Assembly (NCBI RefSeq): GCF_000341265.1
Contig: NZ_ANAE01000081.1
Span: 1 to 33,731, forward strand
Origin: Nocardiopsis prasina DSM 43845
GTDB lineage: Bacteria > Actinomycetota > Actinomycetes > Streptosporangiales > Streptosporangiaceae
Reading direction: 5' to 3'
Length of the DNA stretch: 33,731 bases
The notes beneath the pieces were generated by a model. The model saw only the letters and a program-made list of their open reading frames with translations. It was not told the origin of the DNA and searched no databases. Positions 16,101-24,267 of the stretch are shown here, piece after piece. The first letter of the stretch is position 1, and every line of letters starts with the position of its first letter. Made by a program: the position numbers and the translations under genes.

Positions 16101-17173
16101 GCCCCTCACTGGGCGTGCACACGATCCTGACGGGCGCGGCGTCGTCCCAGGTCCGGTCACGGTTGCAGGCGCTCTTCGGTGGACGGTTCGAGCTGCGCCT
16201 CAGCGACCCCATGGACTCGGGGATCGGGCGCAAGATCGCGGAGGACATCCCGAAGGACTCCCCGGGCCGTGGTCTCACCTCTGAGGAGTACCACGCCCAG
16301 GTGGCCCTGCCCCGTGTGGACGGGGTCCCGGGCGACGAGGACCTGACCGACGGCATCCAGGACCTCATCAAGCGAGTCAGGGAACGCTGGCCGCAGGACG
16401 CGGTCCAGGGTGTGCGGACGCTGCCCGCCCGCGTGGAGCTGGAGGACCTGCTCAAGGGCCGCAAGACGGGCCGCACCAGGTCCCGTGAGCTCGTGCTCGG
16501 CATGGCCGAGAGCTCGTTGGCCCCGGCCGTCACGAACCTGGACCGGGACCCGCACCTGGTGGTCTTCGGGGACCCACAGACCGGCAAGTCGACGCTCATC
16601 CGTGGACTGGTCAAGCAGATCGTGAAGCGCCCGGCGAAGGAACTGGGCATCGTGATGGTCGACTTCCGCCGGTCCCACCTGGAGCTGGTGCCGGAGGATC
16701 ACCTGCTCGCCTACTGCACGACGGCGGAGCAGACCAAGGCCGTCGCGGACAACCTCGCCGGTTCGCTCCAGCAGCGCCTGCCGGGTCCGGACGTGACCCC
16801 CAAGCAGCTGCGGGAACGCAGCTGGTGGAAGGGGCTCGACCTGTACGTGATCGTGGACGACATGGACATGCTCGCCTCCCGCAGCAACCCGCTGGCGTCC
16901 CTGGCGAAGTTCATCCCCCAGGGCGCGGACCTGGGCCTGCACATCATCGCCGCCCGCCGTACCGGCGGTACCGCGCGGGCCATGTTCGAGCCGGTGCTCC
17001 AGTCGCTGAGCGACATGGCCACCCCGGGTGTGCTGTTCTCCGGTGACCGCATGGAGGGGCGCCTGGCCAACGGCGCGGCCTCCAAGCAGCTGCCGCAGGG
17101 CCGGGCGCAACTGGCCCTGCGCGGCAAGCGCCCCGACCTGGTCCAGGTCGGCTGGAGCGAACCCCCCGCGTAA
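13142..17173 (+). CDS. eccC: Type VII secretion FtsK/SpoIIIE ATPase EccC
   Basis: A 1343-aa membrane ATPase, the motor and substrate receptor of the T7SS, with EccCa and EccCb in one chain. Two N-terminal TM helices (about 41-60 and 64-87) are followed by three ATPase domains. Walker A motifs: GATGSGKS (495-502), GGPQSGKS (854-861), GDPQTGKS (1143-1150). Walker B: IIIDEF (Asp608, Glu609), LMIDGW (Asp964, no Glu), VIVDDM (Asp1239-1240). Domain 1 has the full catalytic set; in known EccC the later domains mainly bind WXG100 substrate tails. The GTG at 13142 is preferred over the one at 13121 because GGAGAAGGG lies just upstream. No eccB, eccE or mycP is adjacent. Confidence 0.96.
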   Translation: MATRPVPRPARNTPPAPGNSPLVIATPPQMPENAPAGSSGAMIIMPIITGSGSLLMSITMGHRPLMMVAGVMIMIASVIVGIIMFVAQHNGPRKRIREQRERYVDYLDQLREIVRDVAATQRSDNAFRHPTPDLLTEPARSRARRWERRASDPDFLDVRVGSGVRPLARRLKLKVDTSSPLIVYDPVCQGAADQLIELYGDVPEMPLVVPLHKYGVISINGDRAAGRGLVRAMIAQMSVFHSPHDLRIGVVRDQKLRAQWEWLKWLPHNTFDDAMDGPMPARFVARNTVQIAELLSDEIERRTVDLQRRRGKPPGPGTQRLVVVLDGEYQSTLSGLHAEPPVTNLADLGIHVITLVSDRREEPEAVELRLRVEADGNLREDTEGTRTAEDPTHVPLEGRVDRYDIARLTTLARVLAPFGIAVTDGDDAMHETVGLPEILGVSDVAELDTRRTWRKRSTGDYLRVPIGVGPGGNTVLLDLKESAFGGMGPHGLVVGATGSGKSEMLRTMVASLVINHSPENLALLLVDFKGGATFADTDRLPHSAGLITNLADDDGLVVRFREATFGELLRRQQILKNAGNLPNLHAYEAARESNPALEPLPHLLIIIDEFSELLTAHPDFAELFVAIGRIGRSIGVHLLLATQRLESGKIKGLESHLSYRVGLRTFSEAESREAIGVGDAYHLPPEPGSGYLKVDTSVFERFKAAMVSQPYEPPVKEEKTEHDPVLPLLSYNGLNKVTGSGSLVESLVDSIKAKSEDKPKQEKRTTLQVTVDRLVASGADPVRPVWLPPMPEMLTFDSVLTDLGEGDDLEGAGTEPDPAEAKAVFGLTDIPREQRVVPAELDFTGGEGNIVVLGGPQSGKSTMLRTIITSLAWRYPPGRVAVYAIDFGGGALQAMDELPHVAGVAGRSDPERVQRILTDVSGHLDRRQRVFRKHKLDSPAALRQARAEGKVPSNVVGDLFLMIDGWSAVRDSFDAADDFLMDIATRGPSLGVHTILTGAASSQVRSRLQALFGGRFELRLSDPMDSGIGRKIAEDIPKDSPGRGLTSEEYHAQVALPRVDGVPGDEDLTDGIQDLIKRVRERWPQDAVQGVRTLPARVELEDLLKGRKTGRTRSRELVLGMAESSLAPAVTNLDRDPHLVVFGDPQTGKSTLIRGLVKQIVKRPAKELGIVMVDFRRSHLELVPEDHLLAYCTTAEQTKAVADNLAGSLQQRLPGPDVTPKQLRERSWWKGLDLYVIVDDMDMLASRSNPLASLAKFIPQGADLGLHIIAARRTGGTARAMFEPVLQSLSDMATPGVLFSGDRMEGRLANGAASKQLPQGRAQLALRGKRPDLVQVGWSEPPA

Positions 17174-17199
17174 CCGGTCGGGGCGGTGCCGTGGAAGGA

Positions 17200-18327
17200 C
17201 GGTCCACTGCGCCGCCCCGATCGCCGCAGGCGCCGCGGGCGCCGCAGGTCCCATCCTCCTTGTGACCGTCCCCGTGTCGTGGCCCCACCCGGAGTCCCCC
17301 GATATCGAACGTGTCACCACGGGAACTCGGAATCCAGACTCCTGGCACGCTGGACCAGACCTCTGAACTCGAGTACCTCTTGGCGGACCCCCGGACTACG
17401 GGCGACCGACCTGCTCCATACCCAGGGCCATGCGCTGGCCTCGGTCCCCGGTGGAGTCGCGGCGATCCAACATCCCGATGGCACCCGGCGCTGGAGCTAC
17501 CAGGTTCCTGGCACCGAGCCGGATGTGGGTGTCACACCCCAGTGCGACGCGGTGGTGCCCGCCCGGAGGGGACGGGAACCCTGCAGGGGGTCGTCCTGGA
17601 CATCGACACCGGCGAGCAGCTAGACGGCGACTTCCTGTCTCGTGACACCTCCGTCGCCGTGGGCCTGGGATACGCAAACACCTGTGTCCTTGTCGGGGGA
17701 ACCGTCCAGGGGCAGGGTCGGGAGAGCGGCTAGTCTGGGAGGTCGATCCGCGCTCCTGGTACGCCGACGCCGAGTCTCCGGTCAGTGATTTCAGCCCGGC
17801 CGCAGACGGCGACAACACACACCTGTCGATCGTCTGCGACGGCACCGACGAAGCCCACCTGGCCGCGCTCTCCGGCGACAGCGGCGAGTGGGAGCTGGAG
17901 TTCACCGCCACCAACGAGACCGCACCGAACTGCTGCTGATCGGCAACGAGCTGGGTCGACGCATCGACCACGACCTGGTCGTTCGCGCCGTCAACGGAGA
18001 CTTCGGAACGTGGACGTCCGTCACGGCGGCTCTGCGCTCCCCCACGGCTGGAGTCGCCCGCCTTGGAGGAGTACGTCTGCAGCCCCTCCGAGGACCCGTC
18101 CCGTGGAGGTGTTCGTGATGGGCTCCAGAAACATCGTGAATTCCCACGTCCTGTACCAGACCGTTCGACCCCTGCTCGATCGATGTGTCCCCGGGTGGCC
18201 TGAGCAACGACCTCTTCCTGTCCGACCAGGGGAGGAACGGCTCCTCACCCCGCACGACGGATTGACGTGCTACTCCGACCTCGCACCCATCAATCTGCGT
18301 GAGGCCCTGGAGAGCCTCGAGGAGTGA
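17200..18327 (+). pseudogene. Frameshifted PQQ-like beta-propeller lipoprotein remnant
   Basis: Protein-like pieces follow one another in changing frames. About 17395-17570 reads GHALASVPGGVAAIQ...GTRRWSYQVPG; about 17578-17720 reads GVVLDIDTGEQLDGDF; 17730-17939 reads LVWEVDPRSWYADAESPVSD and ends at a TGA; about 17924-18060 reads TELLLIGNELGRRIDHDL; the end, APINLREALESLEE, stops at 18327. The first two pieces resemble the same region of the lipoprotein at 32430-33731 (RGVVALDGVTGEERWSF and VVLDGVSGEVVGDF). At least four frame changes are needed, so a single sequencing error cannot explain it. It is a decayed third member of that family, placed just after eccC. The true 5' end is unclear. 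Confidence 0.75.
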
Positions 18328-18328
18328 T

Positions 18329-18366
18329 CACCGAGCCATTTCACCGGAACCCGAACCGCCTCGGTG
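18329..18366. terminator. Possible stem-loop between convergent genes
   Basis: CACCGAG (18329-18335) and CTCGGTG (18360-18366) can pair around a 24-nt loop, between the end of the pseudogene and the end of the leftward lipoprotein gene. Confidence 0.3.
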
Positions 18367-18400
18367 GGAAGTCTCGGCACCGATCATCACACTGGAGGGC

Positions 18401-18904
18401 TCAGACTCCACCATCACCACAGTCGACGAAATCATCCATACTCTCGTAGTACTCCTCCGGTGAATCAAAGGCGCCGTTGACACGGTTGACGTAATCGATG
18501 ACGGGCTCACCAGCCCTGTAGGAATCACCGCACCATGTGATGTCATTGCGACGCATCAGAAGCATGAGCGATCCGTCCACCTGCCCCGACCGGCGAATGG
18601 CACTGTCGTCCCAGTGTCCGGGGTCGGCCTCCACCTCGTAGACCCCCTCCGCCCGGACGACGATCCCCGCTGTGATGAGGGACTCCTGGTCGTCTTCAGA
18701 CAGACGCTCAAATACATCGACAGGATCCTCTTCCAGGAACATCCGTTCTAGTACGCGAACCCGAGCATGTCGACCGATCCACTCACTATCGAGCCGAGGA
18801 TCGGCCTCGACTTCCGGATCCGGAGTTTTTTCAGTCGAACATCCAGAAACAAGAACGAGAACAACTAGGACCAGCAATGAGAACAATCTTGCGAACGATA
18901 TCAA
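18401..18904 (-). CDS. Module A lipoprotein
   Basis: A lipoprotein of about 167 aa with a hydrophobic signal ending LVLVSGCS (lipobox VSGC). Start TTG 18904 (GGTGGGG upstream) gives the same length and signal position as its paralog at 26985-27491; a longer form from TTG 18949 would overlap the stop of the large upstream gene. It shares with the paralog an ERM/ARM-L helix region, the motif RNDITWCGD near the middle and a C-terminal VDCG, so two cysteines beyond the lipid Cys are conserved and may form a disulfide outside the cell. Third gene of module A. It may anchor, escort or neutralise the large protein encoded just before it; I do not recognise a named family. Confidence 0.8.
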   Translation of the reverse strand: MISFARLFSLLVLVVLVLVSGCSTEKTPDPEVEADPRLDSEWIGRHARVRVLERMFLEEDPVDVFERLSEDDQESLITAGIVVRAEGVYEVEADPGHWDDSAIRRSGQVDGSLMLLMRRNDITWCGDSYRAGEPVIDYVNRVNGAFDSPEEYYESMDDFVDCGDGGV

Positions 18905-18945
18905 AATATGCCCCACCGAAACTCTGCCACCAATGACACCCAAAA

Positions 18946-21555
18946 TCAACTCCCCTTGGCCCCCGATGCATCAAAGGCATCCTCCACCAGTCCCTGCCTT
19001 TCCTCGAAGGCTCGCTTGTACTCGCCCACCACAGTACTCGAACTATATTCCTCACCGTCCCCGAAATTAAAGGGAATGTTCTCGTTCAGAATATCTCTCA
19101 AGCTGTCATCCATTTGATTCAGGGGGTCATTATTCCGATAGTCCTCGTTCCATTTTTCCTTGTCCGTCTGCACCACGACAGTCACATCCGAATCGAAAGC
19201 AAAATCTTCACTAGAAACCTCTTCCGCACTAAGCCTTTCTCCATCTCTCTCAACAGAGATGGCACCCCCATCGACTAGCCCGCCAAAAGCGGCAGACCGG
19301 TGAACCTCGTTTAGGTTCTCAATATTTTGATTGCTTGTCATGTAATCGAGCACGCCAAGTTGAATATTTCGCTCGAGGTCCTCGCTATTGGTGTAGGAAG
19401 GTAGACGGGGAGATACATTGACATCCCCATCGATCAACGAACTAACCAGGGAATCTGAAGTTAGCCCCAAGCCCTTCGAAAGTGCCGTTCCGATAACCGG
19501 AATCTTCTGCGTTTGGTCGCCCGTCTCAGAGAGCGCAAAGGTGAGCACCTTCTGGTGAAGATCGATCCTCTCCTTGATGTCATCGTAACGGTCATCAGAC
19601 TCCATAGTCAGAGACTGATTCAGGATGCCCTGAAGGGTTCCCGCCTCTCGCGCGGAGGTTGCACCGCCCGACTCTCCTTCCATGTAAGAGATCAGCTCGA
19701 TTTGCTGATACAGATCGACAGATTCAAGTACATGCGCCGCAGTCTCATCGTTTCCAACAAGATACTGCATGAAATTAGCTCGCTCCTGAGAGCCAAGTTC
19801 GACGAAATCTCTCTCTGGATCGTATTCTCCAACGCCAGTAGTTGGATTTCCATTTTCGTCGATAACATCACCGGAACTGAAACTGAATATGTGCGCATCG
19901 AAAATATCCGCGAAACTGTTCGCTAGATCGATGTTGTACTGAGAGAAGGAGGCATTGGTGTAATTGTTGCCATCTTCCTCCAGACTCGTTCCCGTCCTCG
20001 TTAGAGCTTTATGCATGTCGGGATCGGTAATCGTCTCCATGAAACCTGGGAACGCTTCCTGGGCACGACTCCGATCATCTGGGTCCTCACTGTGCAAGTC
20101 TTCGGCCAGCCAGTCGGTCATCTGACGAACAGTTTCACCCTCATCATGCCACTCGTAGGTGAACAATCCTTCGATCGCAGTCGTTCGGAAGTCTTCCCGA
20201 TAGTCGATATCAGATTCCTTCGCTTCACCCACATGCTCACCCGTGAGCACAAAGGAATTCGCGTCCTTGTTACGTGAAGCGACATCGGTCAGTGCCGCCA
20301 ACTCCTCTGAGGACACCCAGTGATCAGACTCATTACCCCAGTGATCCGTGAAAGTCCCCAGAGATAGGGCGAGGTTGGTCGAGAGCCCGTATCCACCCTC
20401 GAAGTCATTCGAAGTATGGGCGAAGAGTTCTGACAAGTCAGACATTGTCAGTGCATCGACTTCTTGGCTTGCCAATGGGTCACCAGACCCGCCATCTCCA
20501 TAACCGAAGGGGATGTCTATCGCATTGCGAACACTTTCAGGAACGTTGTCATATCCACCTCCTAGGCGCTGATCGGACAGAGCCAGGATTCCTTCACCAA
20601 TTGCGCCAAGCGCATGCTCTCTCTCTTCCTCACTCATATCACCGTCTTCCATAATATTCGGCAGACCGATGACTCCACGACCTCCCGGGCCTTCTTCCTC
20701 CAATGCCCCATAAAAGGCTTCGAGAAAGTCCATCTCCTCGTCCCGATATCCGGTTCCGCCCTGTTGCGCTTGCAGTGCATTGGTGGTGATCATACTGAGC
20801 AATAGCATGAGTTCATGATAGTTTTCATCGATGGCTTTTTCGCCCGACCAGTATTCCCCAAGGTCCTCCGCCAGCTCTTCTGCATTCTCCTCCGTAAGCT
20901 CCCGACCATCGACCATCATGGTATAGTTGCTCGGATCGATGTTATAAAAGGCCCAGGAATTGATCCCCGAATCGATCAGGGCTTGAATGTTCTCCTTCGT
21001 GGGGCCTTGCCCCAACATTTTCGCCACATCTCCAGCATTGTCTTCGAATTCTTGATAGTTGGCTCGTTCGCGCTCCTCGAGCTCCCCGTGCTTCGTCGTG
21101 AGTTCTCCGTAGATCGAACGACATTTATTTTCCGGACCTACCAGCCCAAACCCCTTTTGTTCAGGATAGGATGCAGTGATGGTCTCACCCTGGTATTCGT
21201 CCGGAATCTCCGCCTTTTTCGCCTCCCTGAAATCAAACCACTCTGACGTCTGGGATTCGCGTTCGGCCTTGAAGTCCTCCACATACTGCGCCCATAGCTC
21301 CAGCATGGAAGAGGCGTAAGCGATTGCGGAGCCCGCGTTCTGCCAAACTTGAAGTTCCTCTCTGGTCTGTGATCCGATACCCCAGGCCATGAGTTCCGTG
21401 AACTCCGTGGCCGTGTCATAGAACGTTGATCCCAGGTCGTCGGCTCGCCCCAGGAGCCGCGCCTGCAAAGCGTCTAGTTCTTCCGTTCTTGTTCTAATCG
21501 TATCCGGGTTTGCGTTTGTGATTCGAGCCTGAAAATGGATATCGAATTTCGCCAT
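18946..21555 (-). CDS. Module A large T7SS-associated protein
   Basis: An 869-aa acidic soluble protein without signal peptide or TM helix. The N-terminal 200 residues are strongly helical (MAKFDIHFQA start, GRADDLG, then VWQNAGSAIAYA and long charged helices), like a WXG/LXG-type export domain. The rest is a long helical repeat-like body. It aligns end to end with the copy B protein: DWLAED-[L/V]-HSEDP, GFMETITD, ADIFDAHI, GNDETA, D-x-YQQIE. From memory such proteins resemble large actinomycete proteins annotated as TPR-repeat region or DUF6571; I am not sure of this. No catalytic motif is visible. ATG 21555 follows AGAGAG. The gene is far less GC-rich than its neighbours. Likely a secreted T7SS substrate or export partner. 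Confidence 0.85.
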   Translation of the reverse strand: MAKFDIHFQARITNANPDTIRTRTEELDALQARLLGRADDLGSTFYDTATEFTELMAWGIGSQTREELQVWQNAGSAIAYASSMLELWAQYVEDFKAERESQTSEWFDFREAKKAEIPDEYQGETITASYPEQKGFGLVGPENKCRSIYGELTTKHGELEERERANYQEFEDNAGDVAKMLGQGPTKENIQALIDSGINSWAFYNIDPSNYTMMVDGRELTEENAEELAEDLGEYWSGEKAIDENYHELMLLLSMITTNALQAQQGGTGYRDEEMDFLEAFYGALEEEGPGGRGVIGLPNIMEDGDMSEEEREHALGAIGEGILALSDQRLGGGYDNVPESVRNAIDIPFGYGDGGSGDPLASQEVDALTMSDLSELFAHTSNDFEGGYGLSTNLALSLGTFTDHWGNESDHWVSSEELAALTDVASRNKDANSFVLTGEHVGEAKESDIDYREDFRTTAIEGLFTYEWHDEGETVRQMTDWLAEDLHSEDPDDRSRAQEAFPGFMETITDPDMHKALTRTGTSLEEDGNNYTNASFSQYNIDLANSFADIFDAHIFSFSSGDVIDENGNPTTGVGEYDPERDFVELGSQERANFMQYLVGNDETAAHVLESVDLYQQIELISYMEGESGGATSAREAGTLQGILNQSLTMESDDRYDDIKERIDLHQKVLTFALSETGDQTQKIPVIGTALSKGLGLTSDSLVSSLIDGDVNVSPRLPSYTNSEDLERNIQLGVLDYMTSNQNIENLNEVHRSAAFGGLVDGGAISVERDGERLSAEEVSSEDFAFDSDVTVVVQTDKEKWNEDYRNNDPLNQMDDSLRDILNENIPFNFGDGEEYSSSTVVGEYKRAFEERQGLVEDAFDASGAKGS

Positions 21556-21612
21556 GAAAACTCTCTACAGCCAAGGGGTGATTATGGATTCAGTGATCAA
21601 ACAATTTGATCC

Positions 21613-21945
21613 TCAGAAATTGACCTGCAGATCAACACCAAGATCCCAAGGGGTTTTAAAGTCATTAGAGGACTCCCAGTCGTTTTCCGCGATCTCCCTG
21701 GCGCCAGCTTGGATGTTTTCAGCCAGCTGCAGCCCGTGCTCTTGGGCGTCAATGATGACCTGACGGTACTCATCCCTGTACGTCGCTAGCGCTGACGAGA
21801 CCTCGTCTCTCTGCGCGACGGTCTCCGCGTCTTCCATAATGAGATCGAACATGTCGGCCAGTCCTGCCATTGACTCGGCCAGAGCACCCGCCAACTCCCC
21901 ACCCTGATACCCCTCAATGGGATTTCCTCCAGCCTCGTTGGGCAT
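21613..21945 (-). CDS. Module A WXG100-like small protein
   Basis: A 110-aa helical protein and the first gene of module A. ATG 21945 is chosen over GTG 21954 because AAAGG lies 8 nt before it and MPNEAGGNPIEG then aligns with MTESGANPIEAM of the copy B protein. The hairpin of two helices typical of WXG100 proteins is predicted, but no WXG is present. The C-terminal part has I-AEN-D-W-E-SS-N-DF (residues 85-96), a motif shared with the paralog and with the EsxB-like protein at 27741. It probably pairs with the helical N-terminus of the large protein, as small partners do for LXG proteins in Firmicutes. AT-rich like the rest of module A. Confidence 0.8.
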   Translation of the reverse strand: MPNEAGGNPIEGYQGGELAGALAESMAGLADMFDLIMEDAETVAQRDEVSSALATYRDEYRQVIIDAQEHGLQLAENIQAGAREIAENDWESSNDFKTPWDLGVDLQVNF

Positions 21946-22224
21946 ACTAATCACCTTTCTATTCGCACTTAAGAATAGGAGAATTTACGAGCGCCACAGA
22001 CGTGTCGTTAGCACTACGGGGAGTAGGATCACTATGTCCATCAACGCCCTGAGGCGATCGGTCGGGTTGCTGGTCAAGCCATTTTCAAGTGGCCACATTC
22101 GGTCACGAGTGACTCGGCACCGAGCAGCCCACTGTTCGACGCGCCTCCAACGCCGGGGATCATAGGAGCAGCCCTCCCCGGTATGTGCTGACCGCTTGCT
22201 CGCTTTGATCCTTGAGGAGGGATC
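21946..22224. other. Divergent intergenic region
   Basis: About 280 bp between leftward module A and the rightward propeller lipoprotein gene. The base composition changes here from AT-rich back to GC-rich. CCGGGGA (22153-22159) and TCCCCGG (22175-22181) form a perfect 7-bp inverted repeat. A 43-codon frame from ATG 22034 is not convincing. I see no complete promoter. Confidence 0.45.
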
Positions 22225-22248
22225 CTGAGAACCAGAACCCGGTCCCTG

Positions 22249-23646
22249 GTGGTGCTGCTGCCACTGCTCTCGTCATGTTCCCTGATGCCCGGGGCCTTGC
22301 AGGAGAGCGAGATCGACCATGTGGTGTACCAGGGATCCGCCGAACCGCTGGAGGTTCCACAGAACCTGACCTCCGTGGGGTGGGACTGGGAGGCCCCCGA
22401 GGAGACCGACATCGTTGACGTGCGGCCCTTCCCCCTCGGTGTGGTCGTGACCGTCTCGGACGGGGTCGTCGCCTTGCAGGGCGACACAGGAGAGGAACTT
22501 TGGCGATACCGCCGCGTGGGCGAGGCGGTGACGGACGCCAACGTCACGACGAGCGGAGAACGCGTAGCGCTCGCCTACCCCGTCGACGTGGAAGACGAAG
22601 CCGCAGTGGCACCGAACGAGGTCGTGCTCCTCGACTCCGCCACGGGCGAGGAACTCGGTTCTCACACTGAGGACTTCACCGCTGAGGCGGCCCTACCTAC
22701 GAACGTCACGACGCTGTCCCCCATGCCTGAGCACCTGGGTCTACTCTCCGACTCGTCCCGAATCGTCTATCGCAAGTTGGACGACCAGAGGACTGGTGTG
22801 TATTCACTCGACCTGGAGACCGGGGACGAGTCATGGAGCCTCACCGACCTCCAAGGAGAAGGTCAGGCGGGACGGGACTTCCACCCCAAGGGAGTGGTTG
22901 CCTCGGGCGACACGATCATCCTTTCGGGCAACTTCATGGATGAGGACATCGATTCTCTTCCCGAAATCTCGGAAGAGCAGGAGCACACGGTTGTTCTCCT
23001 GGGACTGGACGCCGACTCAGGCGAGGAGCTCTGGCGCCACGAACTCGACATGGACGCTCCCATCGATCTCCACCCCGTCAGGCTGGGCGTTCAGCTGACT
23101 TCAGGTGCGGTGATCGCGGAGGCTCGCGGCGTGGACGAGTGGATACTCGACCCTGCCTCCGGGGAACGCCTGACCGAGGAAGGATTCTTCTCAGAGCGGG
23201 AGGTCGATGTCATCGGTGCTCTCGAGAACTCCGTAGTGACCGAGCAGTGGCTGGTGGATGATGAGGAGTTCGAGTACTCATACACCGACTTCTCAGGGGA
23301 CGTCCATACGACGTTCCGTACTCCTGGCTCCGCGAGACGCATAGGAAGCGTGTTCGTCCTGCCCCTTGAGGGCGCGATCGTGTGGCTCGACGTGAACCAG
23401 ACCAACACTTCCTTGGACCCCGAAGAAGCCGCCTGGGATGAGGCACGCCTGGTGATCGATGAGGCCGGCGAGTCCCGTGTCATCGACCTCGGTGTCCAGG
23501 TCGAACGCGACTACGTTCAAGACGGGAGCGAAGCTCAGCGCTCTTCGCTCCCCAGCCCGCCCGACATGACCGTCGCCCCGGGCGCACTGGTGGTCCAGGA
23601 GAAGGTCCCGGGAGGCGCGCGCCGCCTTGTGGGCGCGGTTCCGTAG
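22249..23646 (+). CDS. PQQ-like beta-propeller lipoprotein
   Basis: A lipoprotein of 465 aa or more, with lipobox LSSC followed by a propeller: GVVALQGDTGEELWRY, VVLLDSATGEELG, GLDADSGEELWRHELDM are PQQ-type blades. It acts on the outer face of the membrane, probably as a binding scaffold. GTG 22249 is the first ordinary start, but the signal peptide then has no positive charge. If translation begins at CTG 22225, right after GAGGAGG, the peptide gains LRTRTRS and becomes normal. It is a paralog of the gene at 32430 and of the pseudogene after eccC. It sits between the two substrate modules and ends in a strong terminator. Confidence 0.88.
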   Translation: MVLLPLLSSCSLMPGALQESEIDHVVYQGSAEPLEVPQNLTSVGWDWEAPEETDIVDVRPFPLGVVVTVSDGVVALQGDTGEELWRYRRVGEAVTDANVTTSGERVALAYPVDVEDEAAVAPNEVVLLDSATGEELGSHTEDFTAEAALPTNVTTLSPMPEHLGLLSDSSRIVYRKLDDQRTGVYSLDLETGDESWSLTDLQGEGQAGRDFHPKGVVASGDTIILSGNFMDEDIDSLPEISEEQEHTVVLLGLDADSGEELWRHELDMDAPIDLHPVRLGVQLTSGAVIAEARGVDEWILDPASGERLTEEGFFSEREVDVIGALENSVVTEQWLVDDEEFEYSYTDFSGDVHTTFRTPGSARRIGSVFVLPLEGAIVWLDVNQTNTSLDPEEAAWDEARLVIDEAGESRVIDLGVQVERDYVQDGSEAQRSSLPSPPDMTVAPGALVVQEKVPGGARRLVGAVP

Positions 23647-23654
23647 CGGCCTCG

Positions 23655-23690
23655 GCGCGGGGGTGCGGCCGGGGATCCGCGCCCCCGCGC
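23655..23690 (+). terminator. Strong stem-loop terminator
   Basis: GCGCGGGGG (23655-23663) pairs perfectly with CCCCCGCGC (23682-23690), and an inner GCGG/CCGC extends it. It starts 8 nt after the stop of the propeller lipoprotein and is followed by TGCTTG, a short T-containing tail. Confidence 0.7.
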
Positions 23691-23751
23691 TGCTTGCGGT
23701 ACCGGGTCCCACCTGGGTGAACGAAGAGTCTCGTTACCTGATTGTTCCCTT

Positions 23752-23760
23752 TGGTATGAA
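23752..23760 (+). promoter_or_regulatory. Possible extended -10 promoter of module B
   Basis: TGGTATGAA fits an extended -10 element (TGn-TATGAA). No good -35 is seen 17-18 nt upstream. It lies between the terminator at 23655-23690 and the first gene of module B, where a promoter is needed. Confidence 0.3.
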
Positions 23761-23878
23761 ACCCTCGTTGCCTCATCGCCGTCGCACCAGTCGACCCTGA
23801 CCTCATCTCCCCCTCAACGGAGAAAGCGGAAGCCGGTTCATCATGCCGGTGCGCATCCTCTTCCGAAAGGAGTGCCCC

Positions 23879-24202
23879 ATGACCGAATCTGGCGCCAATC
23901 CGATCGAGGCGATGGAAGGTGGCGAGTACGCGGAGACCCTCGCAGCCGCGATGGCCGGTCTGGCCGACGCCTTCGACACCCTCATGGGTGACGCCGTGAG
24001 CGCCTGTGGCCACGAGGACCTCCGTTCCGGGTTCAACAAGTTCCGGGAGGAGGCCGACCAGGCCCTCATCGACCTCCAGGAGCACGGCCTCGCCCTGGCC
24101 AACAACATCCAGGCGGGAGCGGGCGAGATCGCCAAGAACGACCTGGAGAGCTCCGAGGACTTCCACCCCTGGTCGTCCCACCGCGACCTCAACTTCGACT
24201 GA
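23879..24202 (+). CDS. Module B WXG100-like small protein
   Basis: A 107-aa helical protein, first gene of module B. ATG 23879 has GAAAGGAG 7 nt upstream; the longer in-frame start at 23843 lacks this and would add residues absent from the paralog. Shared with the module A protein: NPIE near the start, MAGLAD, QEHGLxLAxNIQAGA, and the C-terminal I-AKN-D-L-E-SS-E-DF (residues 84-95). There is no WXG; LRSGF occupies the turn position. Likely an EsxB-type partner or chaperone of the large protein encoded 65 nt downstream, and exported or delivered to EccC with it. Confidence 0.85.
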   Translation: MTESGANPIEAMEGGEYAETLAAAMAGLADAFDTLMGDAVSACGHEDLRSGFNKFREEADQALIDLQEHGLALANNIQAGAGEIAKNDLESSEDFHPWSSHRDLNFD

Positions 24203-24267
24203 CCCCCGCGACGCGGTAGACCGCGTCCCCCTCACCACCCGCTCGATCTCCACCCCTGAGGATGACC

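Noticed and set aside
18946..21555. Insertion sequence or prophage as the cause of the AT-rich island
   Set aside because: No transposase, integrase, terminal inverted repeats or att-like direct repeats were seen at its edges.
22034..22165. Small frame MSINALRRSVGLLVKPF... upstream of the propeller lipoprotein
   Set aside because: Poorly spaced ribosome site, basic low-quality sequence and no similarity to anything else in the window.
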